Source: a virus. Taken from it: a stretch of 64,000 bases of DNA. The notes under the pieces are model-generated. The model was not told the DNA's origin, searched no databases, and saw nothing but the letters and a program-made list of their open reading frames with translations. The stretch covers positions 115,976-179,975 of the IMG/VR virus record IMGVR_UViG_3300026488_000012. One strand, given 5' to 3'. Shown here one piece after another: positions 8,299 through 16,994 of this stretch; position 1 is the first letter of the stretch, and each line of letters starts with the position of its first letter. The position numbers and the translations under genes were made by a program.

Positions 8299-8416
8299 TG
8301 TTATTTCAAATTTTTTCATTTATGTATTACTAAACTGTAACAAAACAAAAAACCTCTCTACCAAGTACTGCTCCTCTGGTGTGAAGGAGAAGGTCGAGAC
8401 TAACCCCGGTGGTATA
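8293..8416 (+). repeat. 124-bp direct repeat, copy 1 (other copy at 63875-63998)
   Basis: The end of a terminator, a promoter motif and the first two thirds of the structured leader RNA are identical over 124 bases to the sequence at the right edge of the window. Confidence 0.9.
8319..8340 (+). promoter_or_regulatory. Promoter-like motif upstream of structured leader RNA
   Basis: TATGTATTACTAAACTGTAA is identical to the copy at 63901-63922. The structured RNA starts about 10 bases downstream. Confidence 0.65.
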
Positions 8417-8471
8417 AGGGGAGTCAGAAGACCTTCTCGACGAAGAGGAGACGTGGAACGGTAGAGAGGTT
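8351..8471 (+). ncRNA. Structured leader RNA, copy 1
   Basis: Nested perfect helices are visible. P1 is AACCTCTCTACC with GGTAGAGAGGTT (12 bp). P2 is CTCCTCT with AGAGGAG. P3 is GAGAAGGTC with GACCTTCTC (9 bp). P4 is GACT and CCCC with GGGG and AGTC, interrupted by a two-base bulge. Copy 2 at 26702 keeps the same helices with different bases, so pairing has covaried, while joining segments AGTACTG, AGAA, GACGA and GTGGAA stay the same. AGTA opposite GAA at the P1/P2 junction looks like a loop-E motif. It ends 14 bases before the next start codon, so it is a leader RNA that could control expression. I cannot match it to a known family. Confidence 0.8.
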
Positions 8472-8485
8472 AAAAGGAGTAGATA

Positions 8486-8992
8486 ATGAAAAAAATTAAA
8501 GTGGAGTACGATTATAAAGAAATTTCTTCCCCTGATATTGACGTTATAAAGGAGATAAGAATTGGCGAGAAAGTAGTCTCGCCAATAGCAGTAAAAGGAG
8601 TAGAATCCATTAGTCCCAACAGATTATTTAGCAATGTAACTAGTGCAAGAGCAATAGTTCTTGCTTATCTTTTTGAGGATGAGATAAATAATTTGTTGCC
8701 TTACCCTATGATGATTTTCGATAATAGAGGAACAAATGTGGTCGCTACGGAAAGAGAGGAAGATGAATTTCTCTCTTATGATTATGTAGATATGACAGGG
8801 GTTAATTGTGGAAGAAGTCAACCGACTTATAAGATATTTGAGTTAACCGGGGACCTAATGACCGATGTTTATCACATCATTAACCCTCCGGTGAGGATAG
8901 ATTATATCTATCCTAAGTTTAGAGCGGATATTCTTTATTTAGGGAATCAGGCGTTCGCTCTACTTGATGTAGAATTTATAAAACCATATTAA
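8486..8992 (+). CDS. Unknown protein behind structured leader RNA (168 aa)
   Basis: ATG 8486 follows AAAAGGAG right after helix P1 of the leader RNA. The protein has a hydrophobic stretch near residues 55-75 and conserved-looking Gly, Asn and Pro positions, but no recognised domain. The coding sequence is rich in perfect inverted repeats, for example 8561-8586 (9 bp), 8895-8913 (8 bp) and a nested set around 8845-8893. Its leader type is shared with the gene at 26834 and an unseen gene to the right of the window. Confidence 0.75.
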   Translation: MKKIKVEYDYKEISSPDIDVIKEIRIGEKVVSPIAVKGVESISPNRLFSNVTSARAIVLAYLFEDEINNLLPYPMMIFDNRGTNVVATEREEDEFLSYDYVDMTGVNCGRSQPTYKIFELTGDLMTDVYHIINPPVRIDYIYPKFRADILYLGNQAFALLDVEFIKPY

Positions 8993-8993
8993 T

Positions 8994-9011
8994 GGGAGTT
9001 TATAAACTCCC
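8994..9011 (+). terminator. Terminator of the 8486 gene
   Basis: An 18-base palindrome, GGGAGTTTATAAACTCCC, is followed by a long T-rich tract (9013-9034). Confidence 0.8.
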
Positions 9012-9080
9012 TTTAATTTCTTCTTTTTTTTTTATTTTAAACATATATATATATATGTATGTATTTCGAACTGATTTCGT

Positions 9081-9105
9081 GTATATACTATTAAAACGCA
9101 ATAAA
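9081..9105 (+). promoter_or_regulatory. Promoter-like motif of the 9128 gene
   Basis: TATACTATTAAAACGCAATA is a relaxed version of the recurring motif, followed by the typical A-rich leader. Confidence 0.45.
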
Positions 9106-9127
9106 ACAAAAAAAAAAGGAGTTAAAA

Positions 9128-10132
9128 ATGGTACTTAATCAAAATTTAGCTGATCAAAATTCAGTAAGTAGAGTAAAAAGATGTACAGTTTGTGGAGCAG
9201 TATACGGTCGCTCCATAGGAACGCTGGAAAGATGTGATATCTGTGGCGGTATACTCATAGACGCGACACAAGATGCTTTTCTACAACAAAGAATGAATCA
9301 AGGATTCGCGCCATCATATTCGTATATTCCAAATACGCCTAATCATATACCTGGACATATGAATATGTCCAGTAATTCTAATTTATATACACCTCATGTA
9401 GGTAATAAAACATTCTTGAAGGACCTATATGAAAACGGTCTCATCGATACCTATGTGAAAGTCACTTATAGTTTTCAAGAGGCGTACGAGGATAAAAATT
9501 GGATTTTACACTACGGTTATGGTACAGGTATGTATGGTCTAAAAAATGAAATCACACAAGTAGAACAAGGTGATGTTGGTAGAGATTCATTAACGCTAGG
9601 AACGTTGTTTAATGACACAGTAACTTTGTTAAAAGAAGTGGTACTTGATGAGGATAGTAAAGGAACACTGGATATAGATGCCAGTGTTACGTATATTCGT
9701 GGAGACAATAATATAGACAGTATATTACAGGTGATTGAATTAGATAACGACGGCGAAAAAGCATTGACCGCAAGTTTAATAAGTGAGGAAAGCAAATGCA
9801 TAGACGGCGTTTATAAAAAAGCTATGCTTCTCACCGTTTATTATTTAAATAGAGAATTAATATTAAGTAATGAAGTCTCTATTACTATCGAAGACGTTGA
9901 GTTGGAAGATGGTAATAGAGTACTTTATATAAGTTCTGATAACTCAAAAACTGTAAGAAGAGTTAACTTTAGAGAAAACACAAACAGTATTTATATCTAC
10001 GATAACATTAATCTTCTACCAGAAGAGATTAAATATGTTTACAGTTTAAGGTTAGTAGATAGTGAATCTTACAAAATCGCAGTTGACAGTTTAAAATTAA
10101 AAGTAAACTACAGAGTAAGAAAGACTACATAG
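9128..10132 (+). CDS. Zinc-ribbon-containing unknown protein (334 aa)
   Basis: Residues 18-45 hold two CxxC pairs (CTVCG and CDICGG, 18 residues apart), a typical zinc ribbon. A linker rich in Asn, Pro, Ser and His follows (about 55-95). The rest, from about 95 to 334, reads as beta-rich repeats of similar length, as in virion decoration proteins or beta-sandwich proteins. Function is not known. The gene stands alone between its own promoter motif and terminator, directly before a beta-prime gene. Perfect inverted repeats occur within it (9351-9372, 10 bp; 9664-9688, 8 bp). Confidence 0.75.
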   Translation: MVLNQNLADQNSVSRVKRCTVCGAVYGRSIGTLERCDICGGILIDATQDAFLQQRMNQGFAPSYSYIPNTPNHIPGHMNMSSNSNLYTPHVGNKTFLKDLYENGLIDTYVKVTYSFQEAYEDKNWILHYGYGTGMYGLKNEITQVEQGDVGRDSLTLGTLFNDTVTLLKEVVLDEDSKGTLDIDASVTYIRGDNNIDSILQVIELDNDGEKALTASLISEESKCIDGVYKKAMLLTVYYLNRELILSNEVSITIEDVELEDGNRVLYISSDNSKTVRRVNFRENTNSIYIYDNINLLPEEIKYVYSLRLVDSESYKIAVDSLKLKVNYRVRKTT

Positions 10133-10144
10133 TCTTTCTTACTC
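10113..10144 (+). terminator. Terminator, 15-bp stem containing the stop codon
   Basis: GAGTAAGAAAGACTA pairs with its complement at 10130-10144 with a two-base centre; a run of T follows. The stop TAG of the gene is in the stem. Confidence 0.85.
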
Positions 10145-10156
10145 GTCATCTTTTTT

Positions 10157-10231
10157 TTTTTAATTTTAACTATATATATTGTTATCTTACTAAAATGCAA
10201 TAAAACTACAAGATTAGGAGGTAAATATGAG
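10157..10231 (+). repeat. 75-bp leader identical to that of the 6048 gene (copy 2)
   Basis: This is the second copy of the 75-base identical promoter and leader block (see 5978-6052). Confidence 0.9.
10182..10204 (+). promoter_or_regulatory. Promoter-like motif of RNA polymerase beta-prime gene
   Basis: TTATCTTACTAAAATGCAAT is identical to the motif before the beta-C gene at 6048. Confidence 0.6.
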
Positions 10232-12266
10232 AATAGGCGTTAGAACACTTTATAGATTACCATTAAAAGACATAGTTGAGTTAAGAACTAATTTAACATT
10301 AGTATTCGAAGACGGTATAGAGATACAAGCTACGTATAAAGAGGTTATAATATTTAGAGCATTAACAGATTTTCTTACCAAATGGGAAGTACCCATTACG
10401 TCAGATATGTGGTTAAGTAACTTCTATACGAAAGGTTACTTCAGTAAGGATACTTACTTAGAAATGTATTCTCTTATGTATCAGAGAATCGTTAAACTAA
10501 TTCTTGAACCGCAAGGAAGATATGGAGAACATTCCGAGGTATTAAAAGACATATTCAAATCTGTTAATATTTTCGTAAATGAGATTGTATCTAAGATACA
10601 GGATTATAATATAGGTATAGAGATTATAGATATTTTACCTATAGCGTTAGACGAGGAACAGCTGTTATCTATTATGGAAGTAGAGAAAAATCCTACACAA
10701 GAATCTATCGAACACACGTATCAAGTGTTAGATAAAGTTATACATAAACCTGAGAATAGTGGAAAAGTTATGAGACTCGTTTATGATTCAGGTATGGTTA
10801 ATCTCAATCAGCTAAGACAGCTATTCGGTAGTAGGGGATTCTTAACAGAGATAAATTCACAGATATTTAAGAAACCTATGATAAATAGCTTTACATTAGG
10901 TTTTAGGGATATGTATGAAGCTATTATAGAGTCAAGAGCGGGTGCGAAAGCTCTTAACTTATCTACAAAAGCTATTCAGAAATCTGAGAAGACAGCAAGA
11001 GAATTTCAGTTAGCTACTATGCCTGTCGAAGAAATAGTTTACGGTGACTGCGGTAACAGAGACTATATGGAGATAACTGTAAGACCTAAAGAAATAGATG
11101 AAGATGGTAATGTAGTACACCAAGGAGACCTTAAAAACCTGTTAGGTTCTAAGTTTTTAAACGATAAAGGAGAATGGGAAACAATTACTCCTGAACATAA
11201 ATATTTAGAAGGACAGACTATTAAGTTAAGGTCAGTATTACACTGTAAATTAAGAAACAAGAAGCAAATATGTACTGCGTGTTATGGAGACCTCGCTTAT
11301 GGTATGTTTTTACATCAAAATGTGGGACATATAAATACTACAAACATAACAAGGGATATTTCACAGTCACTACTATCTACTAAACACTTATTAAAGTCAG
11401 CATCATCCGCTCCACTTAATCCACATCCATCTGTATTTGAGTTCTTTAACCTTAAGGATGAGAAGCTATTTATAAAACCTGAGTATATAGCTAAAAAGAA
11501 CAAAAACAAAATTTATATACTTGTACCACAATCACAGGCTAGAGGGTTAAGAGGAATAAATGATATCAATATCCTTAACGTCAATATTAACAAGATATCA
11601 AGAATAACTAACATCGCAATAGTGATAGAAGATCCAGAAGGTAATAAAGAAATACATCCGGTGTCTATACTATCGGATAGAAGATATGGATTTTTCACAT
11701 TCGATTTTATCAGATATATAAGAAAGAACGGTTATTTTGTAATGGCAGAGTTTCCTGATTTTTATGCTATCGATATCTCAAACATCGATAGGAAGCTACC
11801 TATTATAAAATATGAGAGAGCAGAGTTTGACTTTAATATCTTAAGCGATGAGTTTAGTAAGCTTATAGCGGATAAGAAATACGTTATAGTAGGAGGTAAA
11901 CGTAAATCTGAATATACTCCTGAAGTATTAGTTCAGAAACTATTTGACTTACTTAACAAGAAGCTATCTATAAATATTAAAAAGATAGAAGCTATGGTTT
12001 ACGGATTTACTGCTTATAACTTAGACCAAGATAACTTCGATTTAGGAAGAAACTCCGAATATATGGATGTTATCGGATTGAAGTATGCTATAGATTATAG
12101 GTCTATAGGGGGAAGTTATGACTGGAGTAGATTCACTACTAAAATATATTCTCCGTATATGTTCTTCCCTAGAAATAAACCTGATCATCCATTAGACGTA
12201 TTATTCAAACCTAACGAAGTATTAAATTACTATAAAAACGCATACCCATTAATAAAGGATAAGTGA
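10227..12266 (+). CDS. Phage multisubunit RNA polymerase, beta-prime C-terminal half
   Basis: The region NLNQLRQLFGSRGFLTE (about residues 192-208), followed by P-I-x-x-F-x-x-G and SRAGAKALNLSTKA, matches the beta-prime QIRQLAGMRGLM ... F-x-x-GL ... ST-GARKGLADTALKTA block, that is the bridge helix and trigger loop area. NKKQICTACYGDLAYG near residue 347 followed by an ISQSLLSTKH segment matches the conserved CxxCYG and AAQSIGEPGTQLT blocks. The half with the catalytic NADFDGD motif is not in this gene nor in the window. With the beta-C (6048) and beta-N-like (23886) genes it shares a ribosome site of 16 identical bases, so the three likely build one enzyme. The end overlaps the SF2 helicase gene. 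Confidence 0.85.
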   Translation: MRIGVRTLYRLPLKDIVELRTNLTLVFEDGIEIQATYKEVIIFRALTDFLTKWEVPITSDMWLSNFYTKGYFSKDTYLEMYSLMYQRIVKLILEPQGRYGEHSEVLKDIFKSVNIFVNEIVSKIQDYNIGIEIIDILPIALDEEQLLSIMEVEKNPTQESIEHTYQVLDKVIHKPENSGKVMRLVYDSGMVNLNQLRQLFGSRGFLTEINSQIFKKPMINSFTLGFRDMYEAIIESRAGAKALNLSTKAIQKSEKTAREFQLATMPVEEIVYGDCGNRDYMEITVRPKEIDEDGNVVHQGDLKNLLGSKFLNDKGEWETITPEHKYLEGQTIKLRSVLHCKLRNKKQICTACYGDLAYGMFLHQNVGHINTTNITRDISQSLLSTKHLLKSASSAPLNPHPSVFEFFNLKDEKLFIKPEYIAKKNKNKIYILVPQSQARGLRGINDINILNVNINKISRITNIAIVIEDPEGNKEIHPVSILSDRRYGFFTFDFIRYIRKNGYFVMAEFPDFYAIDISNIDRKLPIIKYERAEFDFNILSDEFSKLIADKKYVIVGGKRKSEYTPEVLVQKLFDLLNKKLSINIKKIEAMVYGFTAYNLDQDNFDLGRNSEYMDVIGLKYAIDYRSIGGSYDWSRFTTKIYSPYMFFPRNKPDHPLDVLFKPNEVLNYYKNAYPLIKDK

Positions 12267-13771
12267 TGATGATAATTAAAACTAACCAGGGGTTTATCGT
12301 TAGACCCTCTGGCGAGGATATTTTTGATTTATTACCTAAACTTAAATTCTTCTTAAAGAAGTTCACTACCTATAGGTTAATAGTTGATAAAAAGAACAGG
12401 ACCAAGAAACTTGAAGTAGATAGAACTTTTTATTTACAGGATTTAAGAAATAGTAGGTTATATTTCATAGATACGGTCTATAAACAATTCAAAGGTTACT
12501 TTAAGAGAGAAATAACAGAAGAATTAATTAGAGAAGATTACGATGTAAGAGAATTAGGTAATGTAGATATAAATCCTAAATATTTACCAAGAGAATACCA
12601 AAAAAAATACATAGAAATAATAACGAAAACTAAACTACCAAGAATACTGGTAGATTTACAGACAGGTAAGGGTAAGTCGTTTATAGCTACTTACTCGGCA
12701 GTTAAAAGAGGTAAGGTCTTTGGATTTTTATTATTACCAAGGTACATAGATAAATGGATAAAAGATATAACAGAGTACACTACTCTTAGAGAAGATGAGA
12801 TATATGTGGTAAGAGGAAGTGGTAGTCTTAATGCTTTAGCATATCTAATAGAAGAGGAACTAAGTAAATATAAAGTTTTTATATTCTCTCTTACAACTAT
12901 GAGAGAATACCTATCTAATTATTTAGACATAAATGAAGAGTTCAGGTATGAATTAGAACCAAGTGAGTTATTACCTTTCCTTGGTATAGAAACACTTATC
13001 TCGGATGAGATACACCAGGAGTTCCATAATGTATTTAATTTAACTCTTTTATTAGACCCTAAATTTTTATTAGGATTATCTGCTACATTATTACCAAGGG
13101 ATAATAGAGAGAAAGAAATACAAGAGAGTTTCTTCCCAGAGGATTATCGAGTATCTAACATTATAAAGTATGATAGGTACATAGACGTGGTAGCAGTAGA
13201 GTATAATTTAGTAAATCCTAATAGATATAAGCGAGTTGAAACATCTAGAGGGTACTCACATACTAAATTTGAGCAAACTCTTATGAAGTATAAGCTAACA
13301 TTAAAGAGCTATTTTGAATTAATATATGCGTTATTAATGAGATACTATGTTAAGCCAAAGAAAGAGGGAGATAAAGCTCTTATATTTGTAACTACTGTGG
13401 AGCTTGCTAAGAAGTTAAGGGATTACTTAAGATCTAAATTACCCGACCTTAAAATAGAGAAATATACTTCCGAAGACCCTTATGATATATTGTTCAACTC
13501 TGATGTTATTATATCTACATTAGGTAGTGCAGGAACCGGAGTGGATATACCTAATCTTAGAGTAGTTATACAGACGGTATTAATAAAATCAGCTAAGACT
13601 AATATACAAGCATTAGGTAGACTTAGAAAACTAAATGATAGAAACGTAACATTTATCTATATATTCTCTCCTGATATAAGGAAACATCTTGAATATAATA
13701 GAGAGAGAATAGATGTCTTCAGGGATAGAGTGAGAAGTCTTAAATTTGTAAGATATCATAAACTTATTTAG
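12266..13771 (+). CDS. SF2 DNA helicase (UvsW/RecG-like ATPase)
   Basis: The 501-residue protein has SF2 motifs in order: Q-type lead-in LPREYQKKY (107-115), Walker A LQTGKGKS (131-138), motif II DEIH (247-250), motif III LSAT (271-274), and motif VI QALGRLRK near 455. Spacing fits the UvsW-like group that remodels branched DNA at replication and recombination forks. ATG 12266 is preferred over GTG 12263 because of AAAGGA at 12254-12259. It overlaps the stop of the beta-prime gene (TGATG), so translation is coupled and expression goes with the RNA polymerase. An N-terminal domain of about 100 residues precedes the helicase core. Confidence 0.85.
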   Translation: MMIIKTNQGFIVRPSGEDIFDLLPKLKFFLKKFTTYRLIVDKKNRTKKLEVDRTFYLQDLRNSRLYFIDTVYKQFKGYFKREITEELIREDYDVRELGNVDINPKYLPREYQKKYIEIITKTKLPRILVDLQTGKGKSFIATYSAVKRGKVFGFLLLPRYIDKWIKDITEYTTLREDEIYVVRGSGSLNALAYLIEEELSKYKVFIFSLTTMREYLSNYLDINEEFRYELEPSELLPFLGIETLISDEIHQEFHNVFNLTLLLDPKFLLGLSATLLPRDNREKEIQESFFPEDYRVSNIIKYDRYIDVVAVEYNLVNPNRYKRVETSRGYSHTKFEQTLMKYKLTLKSYFELIYALLMRYYVKPKKEGDKALIFVTTVELAKKLRDYLRSKLPDLKIEKYTSEDPYDILFNSDVIISTLGSAGTGVDIPNLRVVIQTVLIKSAKTNIQALGRLRKLNDRNVTFIYIFSPDIRKHLEYNRERIDVFRDRVRSLKFVRYHKLI

Positions 13772-13774
13772 ATA

Positions 13775-13802
13775 CAGATACTCGCGTAGGTGCGAGTATC
13801 TG
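13775..13802 (+). terminator. Terminator after SF2 helicase
   Basis: CAGATACTCGC pairs with GCGAGTATCTG (loop GTAGGT); a T-rich tract follows at 13810. Confidence 0.8.
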
Positions 13803-13838
13803 ATGAAATATTTTCTTTTTTCATATAAGGAGTTATAT

Positions 13839-14435
13839 ATGGCTGATTGTAAAATATGTTTTAGTACAAATGAGGTAGCCGAGTTATACGAGATTATGCA
13901 GAATAAAACTAACTTATCGGTAAATGAGTTAAAGGAGATTATAGCTAACAAAGCTGGTGTGAATTCCTTATGTAAAATACTTAATGAATTCTTAGATACT
14001 ATAGAAGGTAAACTACCGGATGATCTAAGTATTAAAATAAAAAACAAGATACCTGATATAGATTCAAAAATATCCGAGGTAGATGAAACAATTAGAAGGG
14101 TTAATGAGAAAATAGAAGAACTGGAAGAAATTAAGATAGATAAAAAAGACCTTAAAGAGTTTGAGAAGGTTAAGAATTGTTTTAATTCTTTAAAAATAGT
14201 TAGGGAAAAGGTAGAGGTTAAAGATGGTGTATTTGAGTTAGAAAATACACCAACATTTCTTCTTGGTAACCCGTTCTTAAATAGCGACTATATAGTAAAT
14301 TCCTCAGATGGTGTTTATTTCTTAGAAAAAGAACCATCCTTGTTATATGGTAAGAAGTTCTTAACAGAGTCTAGTCTTAATGGTTATATGTATGTTAAGT
14401 ACTTTACATTAATAACAGATTGTGAAGATATGTAA
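13839..14435 (+). CDS. Coiled-coil virion-type protein (198 aa)
   Basis: ATG 13839 follows AAGGAG; the open frame upstream to 13803 has no ribosome site. Residues 65-125 have heptad-like charged and hydrophobic spacing (coiled coil) after a Cys-containing N-terminus. The C-terminal 60 residues are beta-like, with two similar units (ENTPTFLLGNPFLNSDYIV and EKEPSLLYGKKFLTESSL). It heads a run of four co-directional genes whose products look like fibre parts. The exact role is not recognised. Confidence 0.7.
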   Translation: MADCKICFSTNEVAELYEIMQNKTNLSVNELKEIIANKAGVNSLCKILNEFLDTIEGKLPDDLSIKIKNKIPDIDSKISEVDETIRRVNEKIEELEEIKIDKKDLKEFEKVKNCFNSLKIVREKVEVKDGVFELENTPTFLLGNPFLNSDYIVNSSDGVYFLEKEPSLLYGKKFLTESSLNGYMYVKYFTLITDCEDM

Positions 14436-14454
14436 ATGATGAAAGGAGTAATAC

Positions 14455-15105
14455 ATGGCTAATAAACTTATTTTTTTACCTGTCAAAGAGATTAAGTCAA
14501 AGTTAGTAGAGAAAGTAGATATATTAGAGTTCAGGGAACTCCAACAGAAAGTTGATGAGTTAGATAGAAGATTAAAGAATTTATTAGAAACTGACTTAGA
14601 GAAATTATCAGAACAAGTCGATAAAATAGATTTCGATAAATTAAAAGAGTTAGAAGATGAGTTATCAAAAATTAACTCATTACTTATATCGGAAGATGAG
14701 TTAATAAAACAACAGATAGAAAAAGCTATAGAGGATTTAGATTTAACAGAAGTCGAAGAAGAACTAAAAGCTTACGTAGATGAAAAATTTACAAGAGTTC
14801 TAAAAAATGCTGAGAAAGTTATTCCAGTACATATGGAGATAGACACTACTGATTTTACTTTAGACTTAGATTACAAGGTAAAACATATAGTAGAGTTGGG
14901 TGTTCCTATATTCTTCTATAACGAAGATGAAGATATAGTTATCGTTGATTATGTTACTGTAGACAATGTGACGCCTACTACAATTAAATTGTTAGTAACT
15001 GATGAACTTGTAGAAAAACTTAAAGAAATATCTGATAGTGGGTATAAACTTTACACTAAGTTTAATTATGTGTCTAAATTAGCTGATGTTATGGGATTAG
15101 ATTAA
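14455..15105 (+). CDS. Coiled-coil plus beta-domain protein, fibre-like (216 aa)
   Basis: Residues 20-115 form a long predicted coiled coil (Leu/Glu/Lys heptads), typical for a trimerising stalk. The C-terminal 100 residues are beta-rich and end in a methionine/leucine-rich tail. Its start follows AAAGGAG. The neighbours on both sides have the same architecture, so the set probably forms tail-fibre or baseplate-attached trimers. No receptor-binding module is recognised. Confidence 0.7.
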   Translation: MANKLIFLPVKEIKSKLVEKVDILEFRELQQKVDELDRRLKNLLETDLEKLSEQVDKIDFDKLKELEDELSKINSLLISEDELIKQQIEKAIEDLDLTEVEEELKAYVDEKFTRVLKNAEKVIPVHMEIDTTDFTLDLDYKVKHIVELGVPIFFYNEDEDIVIVDYVTVDNVTPTTIKLLVTDELVEKLKEISDSGYKLYTKFNYVSKLADVMGLD

Positions 15106-15125
15106 AATTATAAAGGAGATAAGTT

Positions 15126-16013
15126 ATGGTTGTTTTAATGTTCAAGAATTTAGATATACCAGATGGATTCACACATAAGTCATCTGACTGGCAGATAGCT
15201 GAAGATAAGTATTTTAAAAATATAGTAGCTGAATCTAGAAACGATACTAAAAACTTAACATCTATTTTGTTCGATGTTGATTTAGACCCTGATAAGAAGT
15301 ATTATGCAAGAGCTAGAGTTATTATGGATTATGGTCCATCGGATTGGTCTGATATAGATATAATACAAGCTGAAGACCTCAATAAAGTTGATTTAGATAC
15401 AGATATACCTTCAGTAGTAGCTACACCAGAAGTTTCTGTTAATTTCCCCTATGATAAAGTACCTCCTAGTATGTTTACCATAACTACGTCAAATATGTCT
15501 ACTAACAGCAATGCTAAACACATGTCTACTGATTGGTTCATAACAGATATAGACGGTAACTTAGTATATATTAATATTGATGACCAGACTAATCTGACAT
15601 CTTTATTCGTAGATGATATCTTGTTAGAACCAGATAAGTTCTATAGAATAAAAGCATCGCATAAGTCATCATCCGGAGATATATCTGAGTTAGGAGAGAG
15701 ATTAATTTACGTACCAGACGCCAAGGAGATAGAACTAGCAGAAAGATTCAATACTGCTAATGTTAGAAAAAATGGGTTAAAAGTAAATCTAAAACCAGTA
15801 GACGATGTTGAGAATATATATGTAAAAGTATGGATGGTTGGAGATAACAACGCAGTTAAAGCATATGAAAATATTGAAGATATTTTTTCTTTTGTTATAC
15901 CAGGTGATTACTTTACATCAGAGTTAGGTAAATATCTTGTAGAAATACAGTATGAATATATTAACGGAGAGAAATCTAATATTAAATATTTCCCATTAAC
16001 GGTAACAGGATAA
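15126..16013 (+). CDS. FN3-like tail/fibre protein
   Basis: The 295-residue protein carries at least two repeats of a fibronectin-III-like pattern: (T)HKSSDWQIA ... NLTSILFDVDLDPDKKYYARARVIM (residues 15-65) and STDWFITDIDGNL ... DQTNLTSL ... LLEPDKFYRIKASH (about 135-185). The same two-repeat block occurs in the 391-residue protein at 43001, so the genes are paralogues. Such Ig/FN3 domains decorate phage tails and fibres. ATG 15126 follows AAAGGAG. Confidence 0.7.
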   Translation: MVVLMFKNLDIPDGFTHKSSDWQIAEDKYFKNIVAESRNDTKNLTSILFDVDLDPDKKYYARARVIMDYGPSDWSDIDIIQAEDLNKVDLDTDIPSVVATPEVSVNFPYDKVPPSMFTITTSNMSTNSNAKHMSTDWFITDIDGNLVYINIDDQTNLTSLFVDDILLEPDKFYRIKASHKSSSGDISELGERLIYVPDAKEIELAERFNTANVRKNGLKVNLKPVDDVENIYVKVWMVGDNNAVKAYENIEDIFSFVIPGDYFTSELGKYLVEIQYEYINGEKSNIKYFPLTVTG

Positions 16014-16023
16014 CCTGTTACCG
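16000..16023 (+). terminator. Terminator of FN3-like gene
   Basis: CGGTAACAGG pairs with CCTGTTACCG (loop ATAA), with the stop codon TAA in the loop; a T-rich tract follows at 16031. A second smaller inverted repeat (16043-16062) lies in the leader of the next gene. Confidence 0.75.
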
Positions 16024-16085
16024 AAATAACTATTTATTTTTTGATAGGGTTTTTACCTATCGAAAAAACAAATAAAGGATAAACA

Positions 16086-16928
16086 ATGGCATTAATTCTT
16101 ACATTAGAAGATTTAAATCAAGAACAAAGTATAAAACAATTAGAAACTAACAAGGTTAGTATTACTACTTTCAATACTACTGTTAACCAAATTGAAAGTG
16201 AAATTTCTGAACTTAATAAAAAGTGTGATGACAACCTGGTAACTGCAAAATCGTATGCAGACGAACTAGTGAAAAGTCTTAAAGAGAATGAAATTGCTGC
16301 TCTTCAGTCAGCTATTGATGTGCTTAACGGCGATGTTAATACAGAAGGTTCTGTAGATTTCAAAATTTCACAAGCTATTTCTAAACTTGTAGATGGCGCA
16401 CCAGAAGCACTTGATACACTTAAAGAAATCGTTGACTTTATCAAAAATACTGAAGTAGATGTTGAAAATCTTATCGATGCCGTTAACGCTAGAGTAGATA
16501 AATTAGTGGACGGTGCTAGTGCTGACTACAACACACTAGGAAAAATTGAACAAAGAATTAAAGAACTTGCTGCTAAAGAAGCAGAAGATATTAACAAACT
16601 AGAAGAGAAAATCGAAACAGTTGGTTCTAGCCTACCAGTTTATAAATATGACGCTGGTCTACCGCTTAACAAAGAAGACGATGTATACACATTTGAAACT
16701 ACTTATATTCCAAATGGTGACATTTTAGAAAATAGAGCAATGATTTACTTCACTGATGATATCGGTAACATTATTAAAGTTGCTGACGCTACTGTATCTA
16801 AAGTAGATGGTAATCCTAAAAAATATAAAGTTGAACTACCTAATGACTTCATTACTAGATTCGCTACAGAGTTAGGACAATCTAAAGTTTCAGTATCATA
16901 TTTCTGGAGAAATATCGATAATCAATAA
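16086..16928 (+). CDS. Coiled-coil virion protein, probably abundant (280 aa)
   Basis: Residues 10-85 and 130-175 are coiled-coil-like; in between is VDFKISQAISKLVDGAPEAL plus TLKEIVDFI, a pattern often seen in phage tail-fibre and neck proteins (a related LVDGA repeat recurs at about 140). The C-terminal 100 residues are beta-rich. Codon choice leans to GCT, GGT, AAC and CTA, like the capsid gene at 19764 and unlike neighbouring genes, which suggests high expression. A structural role is well supported, the exact part is not. Confidence 0.7.
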   Translation: MALILTLEDLNQEQSIKQLETNKVSITTFNTTVNQIESEISELNKKCDDNLVTAKSYADELVKSLKENEIAALQSAIDVLNGDVNTEGSVDFKISQAISKLVDGAPEALDTLKEIVDFIKNTEVDVENLIDAVNARVDKLVDGASADYNTLGKIEQRIKELAAKEAEDINKLEEKIETVGSSLPVYKYDAGLPLNKEDDVYTFETTYIPNGDILENRAMIYFTDDIGNIIKVADATVSKVDGNPKKYKVELPNDFITRFATELGQSKVSVSYFWRNIDNQ

Positions 16929-16940
16929 TAAAAACATTTG

Positions 16941-16971
16941 ACACCCAACGGTAATAACTACCGTTGGGTGT
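16941..16971 (+). terminator. Terminator after the 16086 gene
   Basis: Thirteen-bp arms (ACACCCAACGGTA and its complement, loop ATAAC) lie 12 bases after the stop codon. The T tract is short. Confidence 0.7.
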
Positions 16972-16994
16972 TGTTTAAAAATAAAGGGTTAGCT

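Noticed and set aside
8351-8471. Hammerhead or other known self-cleaving ribozyme, or group I intron
   Set aside because: The fixed joining segments do not match the hammerhead core (CTGATGA with GAAA) nor the P7 region of group I introns that I know. It remains an unassigned structured RNA.
16938-16994. Upstream start for the small gene at 16995
   Set aside because: The start would be in the terminator hairpin and has no ribosome site; ATG 16995 has AAAGGG.
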